Shown piece by piece: positions 19,305 to 30,512 of a DNA stretch of 64,000 nt. Location: positions 1 to 64,000 of the forward strand of contig JABCPU010000133.1 of the NCBI GenBank assembly GCA_016800925.1, in the 5' to 3' direction. This DNA comes from Suillus spraguei (Eukaryota > Basidiomycota > Agaricomycetes > Boletales > Suillaceae). A program made the position numbers and the translations under genes. How positions within the stretch are numbered: position 1 is the first letter of the stretch; each line of letters starts with the position of its first letter. A model generated the notes under the pieces. That model saw nothing but the letters and a program-made list of their open reading frames with translations. It was not told the DNA's origin and did no database searches.

Positions 19305-20784
19305 CGCTTTACATCCCAACCGGTACTCCATAACCCTGATCCTTCCCGACAATTTGCTATTGCTACAGATGCTTCGCTCATAGCAACCGGCGGAGTTCTC
19401 TTGCAGACTGATGAAAATGGTGTTTATCACCCATGTGCATATCTCTCACAGTCTTTGAACCCCGCAGAACGCAATTACCATATCTTTGATCGGGAACTCC
19501 TTGCCGTAATCTGGGCATTGAATGAATGGCGCCATTATCTTGAAGGAAATCCACACCCCATCCTTGTATTCACCAACCACAAGAATCTTCTATACTTTAG
19601 AAGTGCACAGAAGCTTACCCGTCGCCAAGCACATTGGCAATTGATTTTGTCTATTTACGACATTGAACTGCATCACGTTGCAGGTACTAAATTAGCAGTA
19701 CCTGATGCACTATCTCGCCGGCCTGACTATGACTCCGGCAAAGATGATAACGAGGACCAGACCCTCCTCCCTGACGCTCTATTCATTCGTCTTCTTGACA
19801 CTGACCTGAAGGATGTATTGTCATCCTCTGACCCCCTCGACGACCCTGTCTTTAAAACAGCATCCGACGCCCTTGATGGGTGTGCCTTCCTCCTATGAAG
19901 TCGGCACTCTCTGATTGGAAGATTGAGGAGAACGTCCTCTACTTTAAGAATCATGCCTATATTCCACCGGCACATCGTTCCAATATCCTGAAAAGATGTC
20001 ATGATCATCCTACCTGGGACATCCCGGTAGGTTCAAAACTGAAGAACTCGTCAAACATGAAGCTTGGTGGCCGCTATGGGCTCTTATATTCGGAGATACG
20101 TTGAGGGTTGCGCCCTTTGTCAGCAAATGAAAGCTGATACTCACCCTGTTCGACCTCCACTTGCCCCGATCCCCTCCTCACGACTCGGCCCTTTTCTCAG
20201 GTCTCTGTCGATCTTATCACTGACCTCCCTGTCTCTGGAGGCTTTGACAGTATCATGGTCGTGGTAGACCATGGCCTTACGAAGGGGGTAATTATTATCC
20301 CTTGTTTGAAAACCATCACTTCCGAAGGCGTTGCTAAACTATTTTTGAAACAGTCTACCAACGATTTGGACTCCACGACAAAGTCATCTCAGATCGAGGT
20401 CCGCAATTCCTATCTCGCTTCTCAAAGGAACTTGCCTGACTTCTCGACTATGTCATCGCTCCATCTACGGCTTATCACCCGCAGACTGATGGGCAAACTG
20501 AAAGGCTAAATCAAGAACTTGAAACATATCTACGCATCTATTGTCACAACAATCCTGAAGACTGGGTAGAACATCTACCAATCGCCGAATTCATCCACAA
20601 CCACCGAAAACATGATGCAAGGAATGCATCACCCTTCTATTTGATGATGGGATACAACCAGCGCTATCCCTCACCTTATCCCTGACTCACCCGTCCCCGC
20701 AGCAGAAGATCGAGTACAATCCCTGCAGAAGATAAGAGAAGAAGCAATCGCCTGCCATAATATTGCAATGCAAACAATGGCTGA
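19305..20784 (+). pseudogene. Element B RNase H and integrase, frameshifted
   Basis: RNase H (ENGVYHPCAYLSQSLNPAER, RELLAVIWAL, HHVAGTKLAVPDALSRRP) is open to about 19885 in the RT frame. Small indels near 19880, 20020, 20190, 20370 and 20660 then scatter the integrase over several frames: [14 protein letters not shown] and [11 protein letters not shown] are visible, but the DDE core is not readable in one frame. Element A retains this part intact, so the two copies carry different damage. Confidence 0.85.
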
Positions 20785-21201
20785 ATGATCCGAGGAGATA
20801 AGTACATTCCATGGAAGATCGGGGATAAGGTTTGGCTATCTGCTGCTAATCTTAGACTCAAACTCCCATCGAGGAAACTTGCACCAAAACGATACGGACC
20901 CTTCCCGATCATTGATGTCTTATCGCCCATCACGTTCACACTCAAACTCCCTCCACAGTGGAAAATCCATCCCACGTTCCACGCTTCCGTCTTATCATCC
21001 TATAGCGAAACGGACGTACACGGTCCGAACTTCCCCGAACCACCACCTGACATCATTGAAGAAGAAGAAGAATATGAAATAGAAGCAATTCTTTCTCACA
21101 AAGGAACCGGCACTCGCCGACGCTATCTCATTTCCTGGAAAGGATATTCATCGGGAGATAACGAATGGCTCCCAGAAAAGAACTTGAAGAACTCTGCTTG
21201 A
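20785..21201 (+). CDS. Element B integrase C-terminus with chromodomain
   Basis: 138 open codons. KYIPWKIGDKVWLSAANL and RYGPFPIIDV form the integrase C-terminal barrel (GPY/F-like motif). After an acidic run, residues about 97-136 form a chromodomain: YEIEAILSHKG, RRYLISWKGYSSGDNEWLP, with the aromatic positions expected of the family (Tyr, Trp, Trp). This assigns A and B to the chromoviruses, whose chromodomain is thought to direct integration to particular chromatin. A itself has lost this part by deletion. Confidence 0.85.
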   Translation: MIRGDKYIPWKIGDKVWLSAANLRLKLPSRKLAPKRYGPFPIIDVLSPITFTLKLPPQWKIHPTFHASVLSSYSETDVHGPNFPEPPPDIIEEEEEYEIEAILSHKGTGTRRRYLISWKGYSSGDNEWLPEKNLKNSA

Positions 21202-21291
21202 ATCTTGAATGCTTATAAGAAGCAACATGCTCTCTGATTAACCTTCAGTCAACCAACTGCACAAAGCACTTGATCAACTACCACCATCGAA

Positions 21292-22725
21292 ATGTCTTTC
21301 CCCACTGCCTACATCACCCCCATCATCATTGCCAACAATGACATCGACTCTGAAGCTGAAAACTACGGAACCCTTGCCACCGAAATCACAACACCTCCTA
21401 CATCAAAGCCGCCCTTCTATGTGAAGGACACGCCCTTGAAATTGAAAGAATCCTCACAGAAAAAGGTGCCTTCCCAGCCCTCCTCCTCGTCAACATTATC
21501 CGTACTGCCGCCCTCATCGAAGCCACAGCCAACGAAACCACAGACACTACATATCGTCAACGCTTCTTACATCTACAAAAACGCATTCGTTCTTATGCTA
21601 TGTTGTTGCTTCCCGGTTCTTTTAAAAGCGATGTTGAAGAAGCTATTCACATCATGGCCGAACGTCGAGCAGGTGTTGCTTGACCTCCCTCTTCGCAGGA
21701 AGATACGCCACTTCCTATTCCAGCACCCTCTTCTTCGCGCATGTATTCTAGTATTGACGCCCTTGCTGGCCTATGCACTGCTGTCCAAGAGATCGGACAG
21801 CTCACTAACGCGGTCGTCGAAACCATCCAGCAATCAGTCGCCAAAACCAGAGCGGCCAGAAACTTAGTAGAAGAAGCCATCACTGATCTACAACAAACGC
21901 AAGCCGACCTCAATTCCCCCTGAACCCCATCTCCTATTGAACAACCGACCTCACCGCCTCCCATCATAGTCTCCCATGACCATCCTGCATGGCTGTATGA
22001 GCCCTGTACAGAAGAACAGTGTGAAGCTGCAAAAAGACTAGGGATTCCCGTTGCTGAATTAATAGCACTCGGTCCTGACTTCGCGACCTTCACATCCACC
22101 CTCCCATGTCTATCCCGCCATCATTTGGTCCAATGGATCCTGTCTTGCCAGTCTTAGTAAAAGACTTGGGCACCACCTCCCCTTCTTCCTCTAACGAACT
22201 TCTTGCGGTTGCTGAACGAGGGACTACTCCCAACCTCCCCACGTCCGCGTACACGCTAACCAACAAGCAACAAGCACAGCTTCGACGAGACAATGCTTTC
22301 GCTTTAAAGCGCATGACACGACAGAAAGGGAAGAAGCATGCTAGATCCGCCAGTCCTAAACCTATCATCTCGCCATCACCATTATGCATGTCCACTTCTA
22401 ACACTGATGAAAACATGAAATGCCGATTCTGTGGCATCGTCGGACATCAGCAAAAGAATTGTCTCGACTATCAGTGCCAAATCTGCCTGCGACACGCTCC
22501 TACCCATCTGTCCATTTACTGCCCTCAGGTCGTGGGGAACCTCCATTTACGCTTACCTGGAAGGACGATGGATTCTATGATGCACTGCGTAGGTGGGAAC
22601 AGTATCTTATTAACCGTCGACAACGAAAAGAAGGTCGACGGGCAAGGACTGTAGCAGAGGAGGAAGCGGCCTATATGTTAGGAGGAAGTGCCGCTGATGA
22701 AGATGTCGCTAACTATGACGACTAA
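21292..22725 (+). pseudogene. Element B ORF3: helical protein with C-terminal zinc knuckles, frame-broken
   Basis: Lies between chromodomain and 3' LTR. From ATG 21292 the first frame reads SFPTAYITPIIIANN; a shift near 21400 leads to ALEIERILTEKGAFPALLL and a helical region with SFKSDVEEAIHIMAERRAG (then TGA), AGLCTAVQEIGQLTNAVV and a second stop; a third stretch (22106-22654) ends in CRFCGIVGHQQKNC (C-x2-C-x4-H-x4-C) and CQICLRHAPTHLSIYC, two zinc-binding motifs. Proteins of this build occur next to gypsy elements in other mushrooms, as I recall. It resembles a second nucleocapsid-like protein; function unknown. Confidence 0.65.
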
Positions 22726-22760
22726 ACAGAGATGTTTGAAAGTCGGTGACTTTCAATGTA

Positions 22761-22772
22761 ATAAGGGGGTAA
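22761..22772 (+). promoter_or_regulatory. Polypurine tract of element B
   Basis: ataagggggtaa immediately precedes the 3' LTR start TGTTACAG, the expected position for plus-strand priming. Confidence 0.7.
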
Positions 22773-23245
22773 TGTTACAGTTGTACGTACCCCTATTCAT
22801 TTTCCCTTTATCTTCTTACTTGTATATCATGTCACATGACTTGACTCATATGCTCAACGCATCTGTACAATACATGCCTTCCTTATTAGGATACGCAGTT
22901 ACATTCTCACAGTTACCTGGTCTGTGCGCACATATCTACCTATATAAGACAGTGTACTTGTAGTAGATTCTTTACTTTAATCTTACTGGGTTTTACCTGG
23001 AATCTCCTTCGCTTAGGTCTCCAACCTAAGTCGTCTTGAATCATCTCTAAGTCTAAGCACTCCTTAGCCTTAGTCTCTATTCTTGCAGAACCTCTTAGAC
23101 TTGTCTTTGAGGCTGAACCCTTGATCGTACTCGGAATGCATTCCTTGTACTTTCACCTTGTCCTCTTCTGGACATTGTAAGAACCTCCCAGCAGACTGTC
23201 TGTGTCTTTTCACTGTCGCTGGTGATGCCACCCCAGTTCTTAACA
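22773..23245 (+). repeat. 3' LTR of element B (473 bp)
   Basis: TGTTA...TAACA ends. U3 of about 200 bp contains TATATAAG at 22941-22948; 33 nt on, ACTTTAATCTT (22974-22984) is the likely start of R. Followed by agtgc. Confidence 0.9.
22941..22948 (+). promoter_or_regulatory. LTR TATA box
   Basis: TATATAAG is conserved at the same place in the LTRs at 2536-3170 and 15364-15836, about 33 nt before the conserved ACTTTAATCTT. Confidence 0.65.
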
Positions 23246-23434
23246 AGTGCCATGTATAATCCTGTGAGATGTTTGGGAAAGTTGGCCATGAGCTTAATGA
23301 AAGAGCAGTTTAGAATGTTAGGATCTATTCTGTTGATTCTGTTGAATCTGGGCGACTTGCACCACATTCTTCTCCATCAATTGTGTCTTGTGTGTCCTTG
23401 TGTCGATTTGTCAATGATGTGGCAACTATCATGA
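23246..23434 (-). pseudogene. LINE RT/RNase H remnant, upstream half
   Basis: Minus-strand frame reads SPRFNRINRIDPN, then FIKLMANFPKHLTGLYMAL, ending exactly at the element B boundary. This is the stretch that precedes the HAPL..HLH..GK motif in LINE C-termini; that next part is found at 15837 on the plus strand. The codon interrupted at the border is completed in frame by the bases after the duplicated 5-mer there. Confidence 0.75.
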
Positions 23435-23936
23435 AATTGGTAGTTTGCTGATGTATCCAGACCCCACTGATAGTTTCCTGCAGAGCCTAAAGCTGACTTC
23501 TCGAACAGGTGCTGTTTGAAGACCAACAGACATTCTAGGTGTGGATCACATCTGTTTCTGAGTCCGCTGGTCTACTTCAAAAGGGGGCTTCGAGTCACTG
23601 ATCAGACCATGCAGTCAAAACCCCACATAGAACCTGTACCCCGGTGTGATGAACAAACTCACGCTGAGCTTGAAACGGCACATTTTTGTATAGGTGTCAC
23701 ACAGCTATCATTATCCTTACCCTTCAGCTTCACTGTCCTACTTTACCATGTGTTTACCCCTATCTAATGGTATCGTTCCGCACTCCAGAAGCCTCGTTGC
23801 AGCTTAAATGACTGTACTACAGCAACTTTCCTGTGAAGCGGTGATCTTCGGCAATCTCCGCTAACCCATTAGGCATCCACAAGCAAGATTCACCATCCAT
23901 CCTATGTCCATCCAGTCTCGCCGGTACGTGATGTGT
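23435..23936. other. Unassigned intergenic sequence
   Basis: No gene recognised. 23612-23640 is nearly the reverse complement of 38751-38777 (see findings). Confidence 0.4.
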
Positions 23937-24288
23937 TGTAAACTGTAGTGCAGTCTTATTACATGTCTGCTGCGTGTTTATCCTATCCCTTCCATTTCCG
24001 TAGCTATTCCTTAGTATAAAATTCCTAGGTACCCGTACTCTTTCCTTACTTCCCTCCTATAGTACACACGGTACTTAGGAATAGTCACCATTACTGTCAC
24101 TATGAATAAAGTCCTTTACCGAAGTCACTGTCTCTAAGAATTGCCTTACTGCTGCACACACTACCGCTCTTTACCACTTTCCCGCGCTTCACCGCTAGCG
24201 CTATAGCTTTCTCACGCTTCATCACTACACTACCGCTTGTTTTACTTCAGAAGTTCCCACGCTTACTGCAGTTTTACCGCTCGTACTA

Positions 24289-25565
24289 AGATAGGCCTCG
24301 GTCAAACACCACCAACATCACATGATGTGACAATGGTGTGACTCTGACTCAAACTTTGCAGTGCGTAAAAGCTGAGCGCTGAGCACTGAGCCTGAGGGGA
24401 GAGGGTACAGATAATAGAAAGGTATATATAGTAGACTAGTAGTTGTATAAAGATATATAGGTGCTTTAATTGAGCTCGGCGAGATCATCGAAAACACTGT
24501 AAAGGTTCATTGGGAGGTTGCCACGGTGTTTGACAAATGAATGTGCCCATTTACGAAGGTGTCGAGCTGTATGGGCAGCTTTTTGGTGAGCCTGTGCTGT
24601 GTCACGAGAGGCTTCGGTCCATGTTCGAGGGTTCCGTTGATCAACATACATCCACAGGAACATTCGCATCATTTCGAGACGCTTTCAAAGGATATCATCC
24701 CCAGAAAATGCTAAGTGGCCAGTTCCATTTTTGCGGAGGGGATTCAAGATTTTGATGAGATCTAAGAGGGCTGATTGACATGCAGGAATGGTGGGTGAAA
24801 CACGTCTATGGCCTTCTCGCAGCTCATTATCTTGCACGGAGCCTTGTATCTCTTCTCCCACATCATCCGAGGCATCGAAACCCTCATCCTCCGAGTTTTC
24901 AGTCTCCGTGTGTAGTAGCTCCGAATCAGACATCACCTCTTCTTCAGCCAACAGGAAATATTGCTCAACCACTGGCATGTCTAAGTGGAGAGACTGCTGC
25001 TCAGATTGGTTGGCCAACACTTCCCGCACGTCACAAAAAGCCCCAATGGATGTGGCCGGCATGTCTGACACATTCAACGCGTGAAACAGCATGTTTGACG
25101 CGTCGACACATTAGGCATCAAAATTTGCGCTGGAATATTAATCTGCAGAAACATCGCATCAGAAATTTAATTTCGGCTGTAATGAATGTGAGTACTTACA
25201 TTCTCTTTGTTCTCGTTATTGATTTTCTTCTTCTTGATGAGTGCCTTTGCAAGATTGGCATTCCTTGCTGAGTCTGCGCGAGTCTGTTTGCCCATTGCTG
25301 GCGAGGCAAGAGGAGTAGGTGTCTGACTTAGTCAGCAAGACTGACCACAAATCGTGTTATTACATTGCTTTACAGGCAATAATGGGAATTCTGTTTCCTG
25401 CGAATGGCAGGGGGGTTATATAGGCTGTAGCGCCCGAAAGCCGTTTACTATTTAATTGAGTGTAGCCTCTGAAATAAGCAATTGTCATGCTTTCCTCCCT
25501 CAAAATTGCAGCAGTGTGACTAAATACATCACGTGATGTTGGTGGTGTTTGACTGAGGCCTATCT
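24289..25565 (-). mobile_element. 1,277-bp DNA transposon with TA target duplication
   Basis: Both ends read AGATAGGCCTC inward and remain complementary for about 40 bp (24289-24328 and 25526-25565) with two differences; each end is flanked by TA (24287-24288 and 25566-25567). The terminal repeat includes a CAC(A/G)TGATG palindrome-like block. Inside is the 5' part of a transposase gene, but no catalytic domain. Confidence 0.85.
24466..25295 (-). pseudogene. N-terminal part of a DDE-type transposase gene, catalytic part absent
   Basis: Exon 1 (25200-25295) starts MGKQTRADSARNANLAKAL and ends at a GTAAGT donor. The next open stretch, 25092-24466, is acidic and then reads FLWMYVDQRNPRTWTEAS, then HLRKWAHSFVKHRGNLPMNL before a stop. 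One in-frame TGA is at 24685-24687. From memory, the WTEAS...LR.W...F..+R..LP.N.Y pattern is the N-terminal segment of a transposase family common in mushrooms; the downstream DDE domain is missing. The splice between the two pieces could not be fixed. Likely a non-autonomous deletion derivative. Confidence 0.55.
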
Positions 25566-25854
25566 TACCGCAGTTTTACTGTTAATGCTACCACTTGTCT
25601 ACCGCATTCCCACGCTTACCGCTAGTTTTACCGCAAGTTTCCCATGGACCGGAGTATTACTGCTAGCATCTCGCTACCTCCAACGGCATTCTCGCACCAC
25701 AGGTTAGGCAATATCGAACTATACTAACTTAGCATTCCCTTTAGGGTCGAACGTTCTTGCCTTCGCAAGTGAAGCAGACTAGGTAGAGTGCAAGACTCGC
25801 ATACTAGCTTAGGCCGTGGTTTATCTACAGCCCAGGCTAGATTGTATCTTTACA

Positions 25855-26230
25855 CTGGACAGGCCAAGGGCTGGCCAGCTGTACTAAATTTATGTAGATG
25901 TGGTACTGGCCAGCACGTAGAGGCTTATCCCAGTCCACTAAAGTATCAGATGTGCCAGACATGTAGGACCAGTGCTGGCCAGATCTCAAATGAGAGGTAG
26001 TTGGCCAATAGAATATGACAAGCCAGAGGCATCGCAGAAGCTGACCAGCCATAGCTGTAGAGCATGTGCTGGCCAGATCTCAAATGGGAGGTAGCTGACC
26101 TGTAGAACCAGTGCTTGCCAGATCTCAACTGACTGTCCAGTATCTTGAGTCAGACGGAGAAAAATATCATAATATTGTATGTACATTGATATAAGCAACA
26201 AGACATCTGATCTCAACTGAGAGGTTGCTG
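25855..26230. repeat. Left terminal inverted repeat of the KDZ element
   Basis: Matches the reverse complement of 37805-38340 almost base for base apart from missing internal units and a 22-bp gap near the tip. Confidence 0.85.
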
Positions 26231-26289
26231 ACTGGTAGAATTCAAACAAGTATCAGAAATAAGTCTTGTTTTGTTAGCATCTTTTTTCT

Positions 26290-29200
26290 TTGAGCACCAG
26301 AATTACAAGGGCCATATAAAGGTGATGATATAGTTAAGATACTATAATCATCTTGTCCTTGAATGAACTCTCTGCATTGAGCACAAACCTTTCCTACAAG
26401 AGCACCTGCCTTTGTGCATAAGCTTGATGCCCAAGCTTTGCAGCTTCTTGATTTCTTTTCTCCCATTCACCTATCTTGTGCCTAAACCAGCCAACTGTCC
26501 AACCCATCTCATGCTGAACCAAATTTAATTCCTCTTCCCACCTTTCCCATCTAGCCTTAGCTTTTAGCCAATTGACCCTGTAGACTAATAATTGTGGTAA
26601 GAATGCATGTCAACAATTAAGTATTACTCACATTCATCCATCCATGGGTCTTCCTGAAGATCACCACCGTTGTTCAACCTCCAAAACCAAGGTAGTCTGT
26701 CTGATCCCTGGCCATATCTATTCTCTTCAGTCACTTCCTGGTTTACAGTGAGCTGGTTGGGCTGAATTTGTTGATAAACATCCCTGAGTTTCTTCATCCA
26801 CCCCTAGTCTCCCCATTTCATTCCTTGCCCTTTGATAACTTCAAACACACTTATCTATTTTTATTCAGCACCTGGAAGCCTCTTGCTTTGACCTGGTACC
26901 CATCCAGGTAGAATATGCACTTCGGAAGTGTTGATGATAAATGATTGCTTTATGACCAAGGGCCTGTCGTAACCTTTCTAGGCAATCATTTACCTGACCC
27001 TTCCGTAACTGGAGTTCTTCACTCTATAGAGCACCCAAGCCAGGGGCTAGAGCATTCTGGTGTGGTATTGATGATGGCATCCAAATACCCATCACTTCTG
27101 CAGGAACTTCATCACCAATCTTTTCTGAAGTAAACTCTACATCTGCAACTTCTTGCCCTAATCCTTCATATCCACTGTGCAAAACCTGATGTCATCCATG
27201 GGCATTGTACCTGAGTTTAATTTGATGCCTTGTGTCATGGCATCAGTTTTTTTATGATATTTTGAGATCTGGACAGCTAATTTTTGTCATTTCTCTGCCA
27301 CCACAGCCTTTTGAGTAGCAGATGCATCTCTTGGAAGCTGCCAAATATCTGCTTGCAATGCATCCCTGAGGCTGAATTAAAACATCTGTGAATGTGAAGG
27401 TGATTAAATGACTTACTGCGCATCCTCCAAATTGATACCTTCAATAAGCCAAGATACTGATCCCAATTTGCCAGTATCAGCATATTCTGTTTCTGTTAAT
27501 TTAAGCCATATTTCTGCCATTGTTGGTGCTTCACATCACCCATCAGAATTTACATGATATGGAAGCCGGTAGAAACTCTGGAACACTCACCCTTATCTAT
27601 TCTTAGATTGTATATGTATGTCAAGATGCTTCCCACGATGTTCCATTGCTTGTTTCTCATCACTTTCCCACAAGCTGACTTTATTGACATCCAAAGATCT
27701 CGTAAGATCTTCAAATGAGATCTTTGTGTCATCAATGCCCTTATTTGCACGTTTGTACTTTCGCAACAGGGTCTTAACTGATAATATTTAATCGAAGCCT
27801 TGTTGATTCCAAATATGGGACTCACCAATACCAATAAGTTTTTTCCAATTTGAGTTCCACATGTGGTCATCAAGGATTTCTTGATGGTGGGCTTGGCTCA
27901 TGGAACGAGCTGTTGGGGATATCTTATTGAAGGAAGCCCAGAGTGTCTCCAGAATTTCCCTATCAACCTGGGCAGCTCCAATGATGAAGTTTAGTCTGTA
28001 TCTAGCAAAACAAGTTAGTTTATGAGCACTGAGATGAAATTTCCCCACAGCAGCTACAATCTCCACATTGTCAGGGAGTGTCAGACCAGGGCAGTTGTCA
28101 ACATGCTCTGCAAAGTGAAGGTTCCACTGACACCCCACATCATAAATCACAAGGGAGGTATCAATTCCATTGGCGGAGTGCTTAATACCCTCACATATGG
28201 AGTAATCTATATTCATGTGGCTTAACATGATTTTGTCAGCATATTTAGGTCATCACATAATAAATCAAAGAAGACTTGCCGTTCACCCTTCTGGAAGTCT
28301 ACTACAGAGTGCAGAACAAAACATCCATGCCAAGCACAAGCTGTGGCACCCACCCCAGTGGCTCGAAGGTTGCTCCAGTTTGCATTTGCTGCATTGACTG
28401 CCTGATGGTTGCTACACATGGACCTCTTCTGACACATTGAGAATGTCACTGAGAGTGAAAAATCAATTACTTGACTCACCTCTTTACTTTCCATTGCTGA
28501 GGCCAAGTGAGCTTGATATTCAGCATTGGTCACCATATAACCTGAATCATCTGAGAGGAAGATGTCTAGTTCAGGCTCGCGCATGTTCATATGCTGAGCA
28601 GTGAAGTTCCCATCAACTACCAATCTCCTCATAACCAGCCACCTGCAACCAATAATTAGCTTTGTTTAATCTTAGTAAAGCTACAACAGAAATGGCAGCC
28701 AGGCAGGTCCCATTTGCTCCTGGCTAGCATTTAGTCTACCCTGGGTAGAACTGAGGCTGGCCAGCTTGATCCCCAGCTAGACTGACTGGCCAGGATATGA
28801 GATACCAGCCGTAGTAGGTATACCAATGGGAACATTTAATAATTAAACAACTTGCCTTTCATACTTCTGCTCCCACAGCAAAGGCATATAGATACCTGGC
28901 TGTGGACAAGAAGGGCAGAAGAGAGCAAGATCTCCTGGACCAGGCCCTGATTCTACATTGTGGCCAAATCCAAACCATTTTCGGTTCTTTGAGTCCCGCC
29001 ACAGTCGGGATACTCTCATGAGTTCACGGTATTGATCCTATCAATGCACACCAGGTATTCAGAAAAATCTATTGATCAAGTGCATTCAAACTCACTTGGA
29101 CAGTATCCTGGAATGCATTATTAGTCAGCCTTGTGAGTTTCTCAAAGAAGCTCCTTGCGGAAGTCTTGCATTCCAAAGCATCAATAAAAAGATGATCCAG

Positions 29201-29989
29201 CATCTCAAAGGTAAAGGCAGTCTGGGGACAGGTGGAGCTGGCAGGAAATAGTCCTGCTCTTAGGAGCTGTAGATGCTGTTCAGAATCAGATCCCTGGCAA
29301 TGACACCATGCTATGTTATGCATGAATACCCCAGAAGAATGTACAATAGTGATCAGGGTGGCATCATGGGGCAATTCATCAACCTCCTGGTTACAAGGTT
29401 GTGAAGCTTCATACCAAGGGCAAGACTCTCCACCATGTCCTGAGTATCATATAAAACCCTAGTCAGCTAGAGTTCCATCCTCAAAGCACTTCCCAATCCA
29501 CAACTTGATTTTGCGAAAAGGTAATGACCAATGCAACTTGATCATGCAAGGGCAACACCAGCCATGGTCTCCAGTGCAAGTTGAACAACTGAATATGGCC
29601 TCAGCACTTTGGCAAGTCTTGCAGATGCCAGCGCAGATAAATTGTTCTGATTCCAGGATGTCTAGATATAGATCCCAATAGGCAAGATACTCTGCTATAA
29701 AGTCATTTTGCATCTATATTATGTATTATGAGAAGAGAGTTATCTGTAAGCTACAACTTGTGAGTTGTACCTTGGTTTTTCTTGTATGCTGAGCAGGCTC
29801 AGCGGCAAAGTCATCAAACATCTCAATGTCTGGGAAATCCATTGAGACCTCCTTTGCTTGTTTTCTGGGGCTGGAGGAGGAGGAATGCCCCCTTGATATT
29901 TCATATAGCAGATCAGCATGAGATTCGAGCCATGAGGGCTTTCTCCTCTTTCCTGTCATAGGTTTGTGGGCAATATAGTTGACATCCAA
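26290..29989 (-). CDS. KDZ transposase, multi-exon, probably decayed
   Basis: Recognisable blocks in order on the minus strand. N-terminal CxC2-type zinc region: CKTCQSAEAIFSCSTC with HWSLPFRKI (29459-29713). LFPASSTCPQTAFTFEMLD and LTNNAFQDTV (29069-29374). Catalytic block 1, VDGNFTAQHMNMREPE..LSDDSGYM, and ACAWHGCFVLHSVVDFQKGE (28222-28632). Block 2, IYDVGCQWNLHFAEHVD (Asp), then VGKFHLSAHK and NKISPTARSMSQAHHQEIL (27788-28228). C-terminal GKLGSVSWLIEGINLEDAQ near 27440 and HQAYAQRQ near 26420. Introns separate the blocks. A TAG near the C-terminus and shifts around 27600 suggest loss of function. KDZ is an established superfamily in agaricomycetes. Confidence 0.85.
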
Positions 29990-30185
29990 GTCTTTTCATT
30001 GTGACAAACTACTCCTGTCTTTGAAATAATATGAAACAGCCTTCAGATGGGTTTTTTCTGGCCAGACATAACACTTGGACCAAGGAATGAGAATGAACAT
30101 GCCAAAGTAAGGCAAACAATGCAATTGAAAAACTATCTCCATCAAATCCAGCCATATCTCCTTTTGATAGACTAATTAACTCTAT

Positions 30186-30500
30186 TTATTGCTTAGCTGC
30201 TACCCCTTCAACTCCACCAATTTTTCCCACCTTCTTCCCACAAACAGGTTTCGGACCTCTACCAGCCCCCACCCGCTTGAGAAAATCCTGCTCAATTGGA
30301 AAGCTTAGCCTTGGAATGTCCTGCTTATCATGGACCTTATCCTTGATAAAATGGGCAATCAAAATCCTCTCACCATCACCCCAACCTGGGACTCCATGCT
30401 CCAACACCTTGCCTGCAATATATACCATAGTCCCAGGGGGATAACCTAGTTCGGCACCCAAGTCTGGCAAATCTAGTATGGCCTGGTTGGCTTTACCAAG
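30186..30500 (-). pseudogene. TET/JBP-like 2-oxoglutarate oxygenase, C-terminal fragment
   Basis: 95 codons: MPDLGAELGYPPGTMVYIAG, then KVLEHGVPGWGDGERILIAHF. The His in VLEHGV fits the distal Fe(II)-binding His of the double-stranded beta-helix fold and the Arg in GERI fits the 2-oxoglutarate-binding Arg. A basic Lys/Gly-rich tail follows to the stop. The upstream HxD half is missing; similarity stops near 30500, next to a hAT end. KDZ elements and TET/JBP-family genes are known to be associated in mushroom genomes, which supports the assignment, but it rests on a short fragment. Confidence 0.5.
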
Positions 30501-30512
30501 GCTAAGTAGAAG

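Larger units (their letters stand above)
16169..23245 (+). mobile_element. Chromovirus B (Ty3/gypsy), plus strand, 5' LTR truncated
   Basis: Order: last 47 bp of a 5' LTR (16169-16215), priming site, gag, protease, RT, RNase H, broken integrase, chromodomain, extra ORF3, polypurine tract and a complete 473-bp 3' LTR (22773-23245) followed by agtgc. The 5' LTR stub carries bases diagnostic of the 635-bp LTR subfamily (gacgccaccccagttcata), while the 3' LTR is of the 473-bp subfamily. It faces element A head to head across a 332-bp spacer. Confidence 0.9.
23937..25854 (+). mobile_element. LTR-like sequence split by a TA-flanked transposon
   Basis: 23937-24286 and 25568-25854 share a CTACCGCT-rich composition and appear to be one sequence interrupted by 24289-25565. 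Its last 124 bp (25731-25854, ending gtatctttaca) match 32006-32131, the end of a second copy. The left limit is a guess (tgtaaac). No internal retrotransposon genes are attached, so it is either a solo LTR or a fragment. Confidence 0.5.
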
